The position numbers were made by a program, and so were the translations under genes. Below are positions 1 through 7,444 of a DNA stretch of 64,000 bases, in pieces. This DNA comes from Clostridia bacterium (GTDB taxonomy: Bacteria; Bacillota; Clostridia; Oscillospirales; Acutalibacteraceae). The notes below the pieces were generated by a model. The model searched no databases and was not told where the DNA came from. It saw only the letters and a program-made list of their open reading frames with translations. The DNA lies in NCBI GenBank assembly GCA_017625095.1, contig JAGALQ010000040.1, forward strand, positions 42,203 through 106,202, given 5' to 3'. Every line of letters starts with the position of its first letter. Position 1 is the first letter of the stretch.

Positions 1-243
1 AGTAACTGAATAGATACATATTGGTGAAATGCTAAATTCCAGCGCTCCCGTTTCTTCTTTTAATTCTCTTTTTGCTGTTTCCAGAATGGTTTCATTTTTT
101 TCCCTGTGACCACCGGGAACCTCATATGTATTTCTATTTTTATGTTTACAAAATACCCATTTCTCATTGTGTTTGGAAATGATGACAGCAAACTTCAATA
201 AAGAGTCATCTGTATTTTCATAAAAATTAACTTTCATATACAT
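1..243 (-). CDS. NUDIX hydrolase, N-terminal part (runs off the left edge)
   Basis: The reverse strand encodes about 81 residues from an ATG at 243 (a second in-frame ATG is at 237) before the window ends. A full NUDIX box is visible around residues 44-66: a glycine, five residues, a glutamate, seven residues, then RELKEETGA. This metal-binding helix of NUDIX pyrophosphohydrolases cleaves nucleoside-diphosphate-X bonds. GGAGAG at 249-253 is the likely ribosome site. The C-terminus, and so the substrate, lies outside the window. The motif is seen; the substrate is unknown. Confidence 0.85.
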   Translation of the reverse strand, partial: MYMKVNFYENTDDSLLKFAVIISKHNEKWVFCKHKNRNTYEVPGGHREKNETILETAKRELKEETGALEFSISPICIYSVT

Positions 244-357
244 AACACTCTCCGCAATTTTTATATTTTTATTAAGTATATCACACAGATTGGTTTAAGT
301 AAATACAATAGCTTTGTGTCATTGACTACAAAATATTATATAAATGCCAACAATTTG

Positions 358-373
358 ATTTACATATGTAAAT
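358..373. promoter_or_regulatory. 16-bp perfect palindrome, possible operator
   Basis: ATTTACATATGTAAAT is a perfect inverted repeat about 30 bp upstream of a TATAAT (403-408) that precedes the acetyltransferase gene. Its size and symmetry fit a dimeric repressor site, but no regulator gene is nearby, so the function is inferred only. Confidence 0.35.
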
Positions 374-430
374 AGAAAATTAAGTTTATTGTTGTTTTTA
401 GATATAATCTATGGTATAGTACAAACGGTG

Positions 431-1027
431 ATGGCAATGAAAAAGAAACCTATGGATAACAAAACGCTTAAATATTTTGCACGTATGGCAGCTGAAGCTT
501 ATGTCAATGACCCTGTGCATAAGTACGTTACAAAGAGTGAAAATTTCAGAAAAAAATATGTTTATCACTTTATGATCGAGCGGCTTTCTACCTCAAACCG
601 TGAAGATATTATTTATATTGATGAAGAAAAACGCGGCATCTGCGTTTGGCGTGAAGCACATAACGAGTATGATGTTTTTGATTTTCTTATGTATCCCAAC
701 TGGTTCTTCCTGTTGGTGTATTTACCTAAGACGGTTAAGACGCTTATGGCTTATTCACATCTTGATGTTAAGGTCTTTCCCGAAAACACTTGCATTATTT
801 CTCCTGTTTTTGTTGCACCCGAGCATCAGGGTAAGGGCATTGCAAGCAAACTGATAAAGCAGGGGATATCTGACCTCACCGCAAAGGGCTATAAATTAGG
901 CCTTGAGGCGCAGGATAAAGATAACGTTAAGTTTTACGAAAAACTAGGCTTCAAGGTTATCAAGCACGATTATTGGGAACGTGAGGGCATTGATAACTAT
1001 TATATGATGTACGATCCCGAAAAGTAA
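431..1027 (+). CDS. GNAT-family N-acetyltransferase
   Basis: A 198-residue protein if it starts at ATG 431; in-frame ATGs also lie at 437 and 452, and none has a strong Shine-Dalgarno. The C-terminal half carries the acetyl-CoA pyrophosphate-binding pattern of GNAT enzymes, PEHQGKGIASKLIKQ (Q-x-x-G-x-G/A), followed by a YEKLGFK segment where the fold closes. The substrate cannot be read from sequence. TATAAT at 403-408 and TATAGT at 415-420 are possible -10 elements. It is a single gene, convergent with the next one across a shared hairpin. Confidence 0.85.
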   Translation: MAMKKKPMDNKTLKYFARMAAEAYVNDPVHKYVTKSENFRKKYVYHFMIERLSTSNREDIIYIDEEKRGICVWREAHNEYDVFDFLMYPNWFFLLVYLPKTVKTLMAYSHLDVKVFPENTCIISPVFVAPEHQGKGIASKLIKQGISDLTAKGYKLGLEAQDKDNVKFYEKLGFKVIKHDYWEREGIDNYYMMYDPEK

Positions 1028-1033
1028 AAAAAG

Positions 1034-1066
1034 AAAGGCTTTCACAGTTTTGCTGTGAAAGCCTTT
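1034..1066. terminator. Bidirectional intrinsic terminator
   Basis: A 14-bp perfect stem (1034-1047 with 1053-1066) and a 5-nt loop lie between convergent genes. The T-run is on the minus strand (the A-run at 1026-1032), so it mainly terminates the minus-strand gene. Confidence 0.85.
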
Positions 1067-1080
1067 GTTAATGTGTTTTA

Positions 1081-3258
1081 TCAGTCGCCGATAAGTCCGT
1101 AATATCTGCCCATCCAGTAAGGAAGCAGGTAAATGTATGGCATCATTGCTTTTTTGCCGTTTGCACCGGCAGTACCGGGAAGCGTAGATGTGCGGTTAAC
1201 AGTTTTTGTGTTGATGTCAATAAATTCTTCTGCACCGGAGTCACATACAAACTGATTTCCGTCGTAGTGAACAAGAACTCTTGATGAGTATTCAACAGGG
1301 TATTTGAGCTGAGGCGGAATGCCCATAGCTTCTTGCTCTGTATCCCACACGATGTCCTTTCTGTAGCTGTTGAAAATCGGCCATCTTATAAGGTCGAGAT
1401 TCATTTCGGAAAGTGACTTTGCAGCGTTTTCAATGTCACAACAGTTTTCGGTAAGTGCGCCGTAAACGATGTTGAAGAACGGTGAACGTTCAACTCTTTC
1501 GTACTCCCAATGATGAGTAAGACCCATCTTGAAAATCTCTTTGTGAGAGTTTGTGTCAGTATATACGATAAGAGGATAGATGTTTACAAAGTCAAGCTGG
1601 TCGTCGATGTGGGCAACGTGACCGTCTTCGCATTTATACTGCATACAGTTCATCGCATAGTGATGCTTTTTAATGAGCATATCAAAAACCTGATTGTATT
1701 TTTCTTCACCGGTTACGTGATATGTTGTTTTGAGGAATGAGAGTATTTCAAGCGAGTTTGTACCTTTTTCATAGTACCATCTGTCATCGTTATTGAGCAG
1801 ATCGGGTTCCCAGTTTGCCCACGTGGTGGGGATGCCGTCAACATCGGTGAGATGGAAATTGTTGTCGATAATATGATCTGTAATAGTCTTTACTGTATTT
1901 GCAATTTTCTTTTTTTCCTCTTCGTCGGCAACAAGGTCATAGTAAATGCCGTATGCAAAATAGTGGCCTGTCATTTCGTCGCTTGATGTTTCACCGAGCC
2001 ATTCGCAATCGGGATTATCCTCGCAGATATGCCATTCTTCGCGGTTTTCAGTGCCGAAGTTTTCTTCGCTAGAATATCTTGTTGCTCTTGCGGTGAAGCC
2101 GGGCTTTCCTGTGATTTCGGTGAGCTTAATCATAGCTTCAACAGCTCTTTTTGCGTTCGCTTTTGCTGCTTCATCACCTGTCACGCTGTAACGGAAGCAC
2201 TGGCTTGCACAGTAAAGCCCCGTGAAAAGTCCGTCATTATCTGAGTTGGGAAGCCAGCCTGAATCAAGGTCACCGTATTTGCGAAGTGTGCGTGATACCT
2301 GATAACCTTCATTTCTTGTAAAATATTTAACAGCCATTTCGTCATAGTGATTGGCTTTTTCTTCAAGAGTCATAAGCTTTGAGGTAATAAGGCTGATTCC
2401 TCTGGGAGTTACGGCTGCGATTGTGCCGCTCTCGGAAACTGCAATTTTTGTAACCGTCGGATGCATAAGCCATACACCGTATGAGAAATAAGAAATCTTA
2501 CCTTCGATAAGGGTTATAACACCGGTGTTTGTTGCAAAGTACTTCTTGCCGTCAGCGGTAAAATACATATCGTTGAATGAGCCGTCGGGTACGGAATAGA
2601 AGTCATTGCCGTTAAACCAGTAGTTTCTGCCGTCATAGATATTAAGACCGTCATCTGAGCCTACCCAGAGGTGACCGAGACCGTCAAGTGCGATGCAGTT
2701 GATTTTCTTGCTGAGTACACCTGACATATCGGGTGTCATTTCAGCCCAGTGACGGCGCTTGCCTTTCATTGAAAGGAGACCTTCTTCAGTACAGCCTATG
2801 TAAACCGTTTCTGCATATCTTGATACGTTGTCACGTGCGGCAAGACATACCGTATCTTCAGGAATATCTACAATGTGTCTGAATTCGCTGCCGTCCATCA
2901 GATAAAGGCTCTTACTTGTGATAAGCCAGAGTGATCCGTCAAGAGCGACAGAGATATCAGTAACGGGAGCATCAAAGTCAGCAATTTTTTTGAGTTTGCC
3001 GTTTTTAAGCTCTGCGAGTGTATTGTTACAGCCGACAAAAAGTCTGCCGTTTCTTGAAAAAATGTTATTTACACTTGCGGCGATCTTCTTTGTTTTGCCT
3101 TCTTTTACTTCAATAAGGCAATCGGGTTGAGCGATGTAAAGCGTCTCGCCGTCAAAAGCAACAGCTTTTACGTTTTCAGCGTCTATGCCTTGCTCTGCAG
3201 TGAGAAAAACTTTATCATACTGTTTGAATTGTCCGAAGTGGATTGCAGGTTTTTTCAT
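1081..3258 (-). CDS. Cytoplasmic beta-propeller plus helical domain protein, unknown function
   Basis: The protein has 725 residues and no signal peptide or membrane segment. Roughly residues 20-300 contain repeated short strand units with patterns such as LWVGSDDGLNIYDG and GSLWLITSKSLYLMDG, like ligand-sensor or two-component-regulator propellers. Residues about 310-720 are mainly helical, with aromatic and acidic patches (DSGWLPNSDNDGLFTG, TTWANWEPDLLNNDDRWYYE) reminiscent of alpha/alpha-toroid carbohydrate-active enzymes. No catalytic motif can be assigned. It has its own promoter (3290-3319), RBS CAGGAGAAAAG and a terminator, so it is probably monocistronic. Neighbouring hydrolases suggest a metabolic role, but this is guesswork. 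Confidence 0.8.
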   Translation of the reverse strand: MKKPAIHFGQFKQYDKVFLTAEQGIDAENVKAVAFDGETLYIAQPDCLIEVKEGKTKKIAASVNNIFSRNGRLFVGCNNTLAELKNGKLKKIADFDAPVTDISVALDGSLWLITSKSLYLMDGSEFRHIVDIPEDTVCLAARDNVSRYAETVYIGCTEEGLLSMKGKRRHWAEMTPDMSGVLSKKINCIALDGLGHLWVGSDDGLNIYDGRNYWFNGNDFYSVPDGSFNDMYFTADGKKYFATNTGVITLIEGKISYFSYGVWLMHPTVTKIAVSESGTIAAVTPRGISLITSKLMTLEEKANHYDEMAVKYFTRNEGYQVSRTLRKYGDLDSGWLPNSDNDGLFTGLYCASQCFRYSVTGDEAAKANAKRAVEAMIKLTEITGKPGFTARATRYSSEENFGTENREEWHICEDNPDCEWLGETSSDEMTGHYFAYGIYYDLVADEEEKKKIANTVKTITDHIIDNNFHLTDVDGIPTTWANWEPDLLNNDDRWYYEKGTNSLEILSFLKTTYHVTGEEKYNQVFDMLIKKHHYAMNCMQYKCEDGHVAHIDDQLDFVNIYPLIVYTDTNSHKEIFKMGLTHHWEYERVERSPFFNIVYGALTENCCDIENAAKSLSEMNLDLIRWPIFNSYRKDIVWDTEQEAMGIPPQLKYPVEYSSRVLVHYDGNQFVCDSGAEEFIDINTKTVNRTSTLPGTAGANGKKAMMPYIYLLPYWMGRYYGLIGD

Positions 3259-3289
3259 ATCTTTTCTCCTGTAAATATTATTGATTTGA

Positions 3290-3319
3290 ATTATACTTTA
3301 TCTTTCTCTGTTATGTCAA
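3290..3319 (-). promoter_or_regulatory. Sigma-A promoter of the propeller protein gene
   Basis: On the minus strand TTGACA (3319-3314) and TATAAT (3295-3290) are separated by 18 bp, about 32 bp upstream of the start codon at 3258. Confidence 0.7.
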
Positions 3320-3326
3320 CCAAATA

Positions 3327-4451
3327 TTATATATCTTCGGTTGTTATTCTCTCAATCTCAATTGATTCGGTATATATGTTTTTTTGATCATTTTCGTCAA
3401 GTATTATCAGTCTGCCTCCGCGCTCCTTGCCGTATGTGAAGTAGCCTGCACCGAGCGTCTGATAAATGTCTATGCCGTCGATATTGATGTGAAAATCATT
3501 TATATGATCGTGGCCGAAGAATGCGGCAATTATATCACCGGTCTTTTTACAGCTCTCAAACTGCTTTCGGTGGTCAGCTTGCATATTGGGAGGGCAGGGC
3601 ACTTCTCTTATTCTGCCTTCGATGATATCGTGCCCGAATTTGTAGTAATTTCCGTCGCGTTCAAAGGTGTATTCATCATCGGCAGTGACATGAGAAAATC
3701 CGTCAAGTTCCTGCTGGATCGGTATATGTTGGAAAAGTATTGCGGGCAAAGGCTTACCGCCGTTAGCTCTTTTGAGTTGAGCTGCTTTTTTCTCGTACCA
3801 TTCAATCTGGTCATCGTGTACACAGTCGTATCGCAGCTCGCCGTTCTCAATTCTCTGATAATCGTTTGAGTCGATGAGCCAGATTGCAAAAGCATCCTTT
3901 TTGCCGTCACTGCTCTTAATTGTAACACAGCAGTTTCCGCAACCGTAAACGTTTTCGTCATTCAGATTAGATCGACAGTTTGGATATTCCATATACTGCA
4001 TCATCTGAAACTCTGTGTGGAAGCCTTCTTCACCGTCGTGGTTGCCGAAAACAACACACAGAGGAATATTTCTTTTCCTTATCGGTTCTGTAATTTTTTG
4101 TATAGTGCTTTGCACATAATTATATGTAAATTCTTCCCAATATCCGCTTATGTTATCGCCGCCGAAAACAACGAGATCGGGCTTTGTTTTTTCTACAAGC
4201 TTTTCGATTACGTTAAGTGTTTCTATGTCACAACTTTCGGGAATTGCTCTGTTTTCGTCATCGTCCATAATCGGCTCAACATCGTGGATATCAGTGATGT
4301 GCAGCACTCTGAACTTGCCGTCTTTGTTGAATCTGAGCGGTTGCGGCTTTTCTCTGTAAAACTTGCCTGAGCTGAATTTATGAGGATAGCCCATTGCACT
4401 GATGCAGGGCAGGGTAAGTCCTGTCAGAAACATTCTGAAAATCTTTTTCAT
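3327..4451 (-). CDS. Calcineurin-like metallophosphoesterase
   Basis: The 374-residue protein has the full set of binuclear metal-site motifs: D54-I-H56 (HITDIHD), GGDN near 96-99, GNHD at 135-138, a QHIP segment and GHDH in the last third. Such enzymes hydrolyse phosphomono- or diesters using two metal ions. The N-terminus is short and hydrophobic after MKK and may be an export signal, but no clear cleavage site is seen. It lies 16 bp behind the SGNH hydrolase gene and is probably co-transcribed; its GGAG lies just upstream at 4460-4463. It is paralogous to the gene at 57577: both open with LRFNK-D/N-G followed by the first motif. Confidence 0.88.
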   Translation of the reverse strand: MKKIFRMFLTGLTLPCISAMGYPHKFSSGKFYREKPQPLRFNKDGKFRVLHITDIHDVEPIMDDDENRAIPESCDIETLNVIEKLVEKTKPDLVVFGGDNISGYWEEFTYNYVQSTIQKITEPIRKRNIPLCVVFGNHDGEEGFHTEFQMMQYMEYPNCRSNLNDENVYGCGNCCVTIKSSDGKKDAFAIWLIDSNDYQRIENGELRYDCVHDDQIEWYEKKAAQLKRANGGKPLPAILFQHIPIQQELDGFSHVTADDEYTFERDGNYYKFGHDIIEGRIREVPCPPNMQADHRKQFESCKKTGDIIAAFFGHDHINDFHINIDGIDIYQTLGAGYFTYGKERGGRLIILDENDQKNIYTESIEIERITTEDI

Positions 4452-4467
4452 ATGTAATTCTCCGTTT

Positions 4468-5658
4468 TCAATTATCCGATTTGAACAAATCCAGGTTGAT
4501 ATTATCGGCTACAAGTCTGCCACCGACAAGGTTCGGATGGAGCTTGTCACCTCCGAGATATTCGAGTTTTGAACAGGTAGGTTTGTCGGGATTTACAGTC
4601 AGACTTGCCTGATCGTAAACAGCGTAAAAAAGCTCTTTGTTTTCGCTGATCATAGTGTTGAACTGTGCAACCATCTTTTCTTTTTCGGGTTTTGAATCAA
4701 TGCATTCTCCGAAGTTCATAATGTTGAATACAATCATCTTTTTGCCCTTGCCTTTGAGTTTATCGGATATCTCAACTACTTTGTCGAAAACCTGCTTTGC
4801 TGTCGGTTTTTCAGACTTGGGTGAAGATATCGTTCCGTACTGAAGGAAGTCGTTTGTTCCGAGCGCAAAAATAACATATTCACAGTCATCGTAATTGAGA
4901 ACATCACGGTTGAGGCGATTAAGAGCACTTATACCGAAAAGACCTTTGCAGATAAATCTTCTGTGAAAATCAAGGCGTATACGGTTGCCCATAATTGACT
5001 TATTGACAACTGAATATCTGCCCGGAAACTTATCTGTTATGCGTTTTGCGAATGCATTTGTCCAATAGCCCTGCTGACTTATCGAATCGCCGAAAACAAT
5101 TATTGATGAAGCGTTCTCATCGTTGAGCAGCTGAATCGACTGGAAGAGGGGGATAGGTTTGTGAAAATACATTCCGAGCACTTTCGAAGCAACTTTTCTT
5201 ACCGAGTCGCGTATTCTTGGCTGATTCTCGAGTGCCTTTGTGTGAGTTTTATTGCCTCTTGCTGTTATAAGCTCAACGTTATCGATAAGGTTACCGCTTC
5301 GCAGTGAGCCTTTTTCAACATAAATGCTGATACTTATGTATTCTCCTGTTTTGACTTCGAAAGCTGTTTCGTCGGTTGTGACAACCTCGCCGACTTTAAG
5401 ACGAAAAGACTCCTTGCCCTTTACTGTCAGACGACGGAACGAATTTGATATAACACCGTCTTCAGAGCATACAGCAGCAGTTATTTCACCAATGTATACG
5501 TCGTTTTTTGCGTGCTCGTTCGATAGTTCAATCCTGATCTTTTTGCCTGAAACGTCTGCACGCATAATCATTCTGTATGTCTTTTTTGAGGACGGATAGT
5601 AGAAAAAGGAAAGTGCTGAATGAGCCTGTCCCCAAGCCTGTACCCATTTTTCTGACAT
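4468..5658 (-). CDS. SGNH/GDSL-type hydrolase
   Basis: Start chosen at ATG 5658, behind a strong AAAGGAGGG (5666-5674), rather than an upstream in-frame codon; this gives 396 residues. All four SGNH blocks are present in the C-terminal half: FGDSIS (catalytic Ser), a GNR block with oxyanion Gly, LGTNDF (Asn), and GGDKLHPN (catalytic Asp and His). Residues 1-150 form a beta-rich N-terminal domain seen in carbohydrate-ester SGNH enzymes. There is no signal peptide, so it acts in the cytoplasm. Likely an acylesterase on sugars or lipids; the substrate is unknown. First gene of a two-gene operon with the metallophosphoesterase. Confidence 0.87.
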   Translation of the reverse strand: MSEKWVQAWGQAHSALSFFYYPSSKKTYRMIMRADVSGKKIRIELSNEHAKNDVYIGEITAAVCSEDGVISNSFRRLTVKGKESFRLKVGEVVTTDETAFEVKTGEYISISIYVEKGSLRSGNLIDNVELITARGNKTHTKALENQPRIRDSVRKVASKVLGMYFHKPIPLFQSIQLLNDENASSIIVFGDSISQQGYWTNAFAKRITDKFPGRYSVVNKSIMGNRIRLDFHRRFICKGLFGISALNRLNRDVLNYDDCEYVIFALGTNDFLQYGTISSPKSEKPTAKQVFDKVVEISDKLKGKGKKMIVFNIMNFGECIDSKPEKEKMVAQFNTMISENKELFYAVYDQASLTVNPDKPTCSKLEYLGGDKLHPNLVGGRLVADNINLDLFKSDN

Positions 5659-5685
5659 TTTTAATCCCTCCTTTAATATAAAATC

Positions 5686-5714
5686 AGTATAGCATAACAG
5701 TTGACCGATATCAA
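5686..5714 (-). promoter_or_regulatory. Promoter of the SGNH hydrolase operon
   Basis: On the minus strand TTGATA (5714-5709), a 17-bp spacer ending in TGC, then TATACT (5691-5686): an extended -10 type sigma-A promoter. Confidence 0.6.
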
Positions 5715-5780
5715 TCAATATACTGCAACTATCTTATAAAAACATAAGTTTGTTATTTGTGTTAAGACTTTTGTTTGTGA

Positions 5781-5809
5781 TTGACTTTTACCATCGGCAA
5801 TAATATAAT
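5781..5809 (+). promoter_or_regulatory. Promoter of the leucine-rich-repeat gene
   Basis: TTGACT (5781-5786), a 17-bp spacer and TATAAT (5804-5809), ending about 55 bp before the ATG. Confidence 0.65.
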
Positions 5810-5864
5810 TAAAAAAAATTCCGATTATGCAAGTGCTTAAAATTTTATGGGTTGGTGAACCGAT

Positions 5865-7325
5865 ATGAGTAATAATGACGGAAGAAATTTTGATATTCCT
5901 GAAATTCTTAAAGAAAAAGATGTTCCGAAAAAGAAGAGCAAAAAAAATATAGTGATCGGTATAATTACAGTTGCTTTTTCTCTTTTGGTTCTTGCAAGTG
6001 TTCTTATAACTGTATTTAACAAAGTTGAGATTGCCGGAGAAACATACAAATTGAATACAAACTCTGTTTATATCAGAGATTATGAATTTAAAGCTGAAGA
6101 TATTGAAGCTATAACTAAATTGAACAGTGTAACGTACATTCAGTTTACCAATTGCACTTTCCCCGAAGATGATCTCAGCTGGATTCCTGAAACTGTCAAA
6201 GAGATAAAGCTGAATAATTGCAATCTGACAGATGAACACATAGAAAGTATTGATTTTAAATCAGTCGGTTTTACCTCAATTAATATTGATAACAATAAAG
6301 GTATTACTGATTTAAGCAGCTTGAGTGATGCCGGCGATAATCTGACTTCACTCTCATTTTGCGGCTGCTCAGTTAAGGATATTTCATTTGTTTCAGCAAT
6401 GGAAAATCTGCTTTCTCTTTATTTTGATTCGAATAACGTTGAAGATATATCGGTGCTATCGGCTTGTACCAGACTTCAGATAGTCAGTTTCAACTCCAAT
6501 AAAGTAAAGAATATTGATTCACTATCGTCATGCAGTAATCTGTCACAGGTATCATTCAGTTCTAATCAGATTGAAAATCTTAACGGATTGAAAAATGCAA
6601 CTAAACTCAAGAATATCAATGCGGATGATAACAACATTTCTGATATTTCGGGTCTAAAAGATGCCACAAGGCTTGATACAGTATCTATTAAAAATTACAA
6701 TGGTGCATCGCTTGATATATCGTATCTTGAGAAATCTGCTGGAACAATTACCGAGCTGATTCTTGATGGTGCTGTCATTGATGATTTGTCGCCGATAGGT
6801 AAAATGATAAATCTCAATAAAATATCAATAAATAACAGCAGTAGTATAAAATCGCTTGAATTCTTAAGTAATTGTACGGCTGTTGAATTTGTATCTGTTT
6901 CAAATACGGCTCTTGAAAGTTTATCCGGAATTGAGAATCTCAAGGATCTTTATGACCTCGATGTTTCGGGTTGTAAATTAACATCTGTTGACCTCAGCTC
7001 GGTTCTTGCAGATAATCCTATTGATCTCAATTTCAGCAACAATAATATTTCTTCGCTGATACTGCCTGAATTAACAAAGTTGCGTACCCTTGAGATTTAC
7101 GGAAACCCTTTATCTGATATTGATATCAGTCAGCTGAAAGGTATCAGAATTGTTATGAGTTATCATAATGGTTTTGATTATTCTTCGCTTATTGATGCTT
7201 TTTCTTTATGCTGTGTTATCGATTGTCCCGAAGATAAACAAGCTGAAATTATCGGTTTGTCTGACAGCTTTACGGTTATGTCAGAAGAAGAGTATTTATT
7301 ATCAGAAAAAGAGGAAGGTAATTAA
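5865..7325 (+). CDS. Membrane-anchored leucine-rich repeat protein
   Basis: The 486-residue protein has a lysine-rich cytoplasmic N-terminus, a single membrane span at about residues 34-56 (VIGIITVAFSLLVLASVLIT), and an outer domain built of roughly 20-22-residue repeats with spaced L/I/V and N (for example LSSCSNLSQVSFSSNQIENL). This is the internalin-like LRR pattern of solenoid binding domains. No catalytic, sortase or cell-wall-binding motif is seen; the topology suggests a surface ligand-binding protein held by the N-terminal anchor. It is monocistronic, with its own promoter and terminator. Confidence 0.85.
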   Translation: MSNNDGRNFDIPEILKEKDVPKKKSKKNIVIGIITVAFSLLVLASVLITVFNKVEIAGETYKLNTNSVYIRDYEFKAEDIEAITKLNSVTYIQFTNCTFPEDDLSWIPETVKEIKLNNCNLTDEHIESIDFKSVGFTSINIDNNKGITDLSSLSDAGDNLTSLSFCGCSVKDISFVSAMENLLSLYFDSNNVEDISVLSACTRLQIVSFNSNKVKNIDSLSSCSNLSQVSFSSNQIENLNGLKNATKLKNINADDNNISDISGLKDATRLDTVSIKNYNGASLDISYLEKSAGTITELILDGAVIDDLSPIGKMINLNKISINNSSSIKSLEFLSNCTAVEFVSVSNTALESLSGIENLKDLYDLDVSGCKLTSVDLSSVLADNPIDLNFSNNNISSLILPELTKLRTLEIYGNPLSDIDISQLKGIRIVMSYHNGFDYSSLIDAFSLCCVIDCPEDKQAEIIGLSDSFTVMSEEEYLLSEKEEGN

Positions 7326-7343
7326 AAAACGGACTTATGACAC

Positions 7344-7383
7344 AAGCTCTCCGATACTTATCTTAAGTATTGGAGAGCTTTTT
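7344..7383 (+). terminator. Intrinsic terminator after the LRR gene
   Basis: A 16-bp stem with one G-T pair (7344-7359 with 7365-7380), then a T-run. Confidence 0.85.
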
Positions 7384-7401
7384 GATTAAAATGAAATATA
7401 C

Positions 7402-7440
7402 AAAAATAAGCGCAGAGTATCGGTATAGTACTCTGCGCTT
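7402..7440 (-). terminator. Intrinsic terminator after the YfhO-type gene
   Basis: Stem 7408-7419 with 7429-7440 (12 bp). On the minus strand it is followed by a short ATTTTTG tail, just past the stop at 7445. Confidence 0.8.
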
Positions 7441-7444
7441 GTGC

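Noticed and set aside
5715-6239. 174-residue minus-strand open frame over the LRR gene start
   Set aside because: It overlaps a clear promoter and the membrane-anchored LRR gene, is rich in F/I/N as AT-rich antisense would be, and has no RBS.
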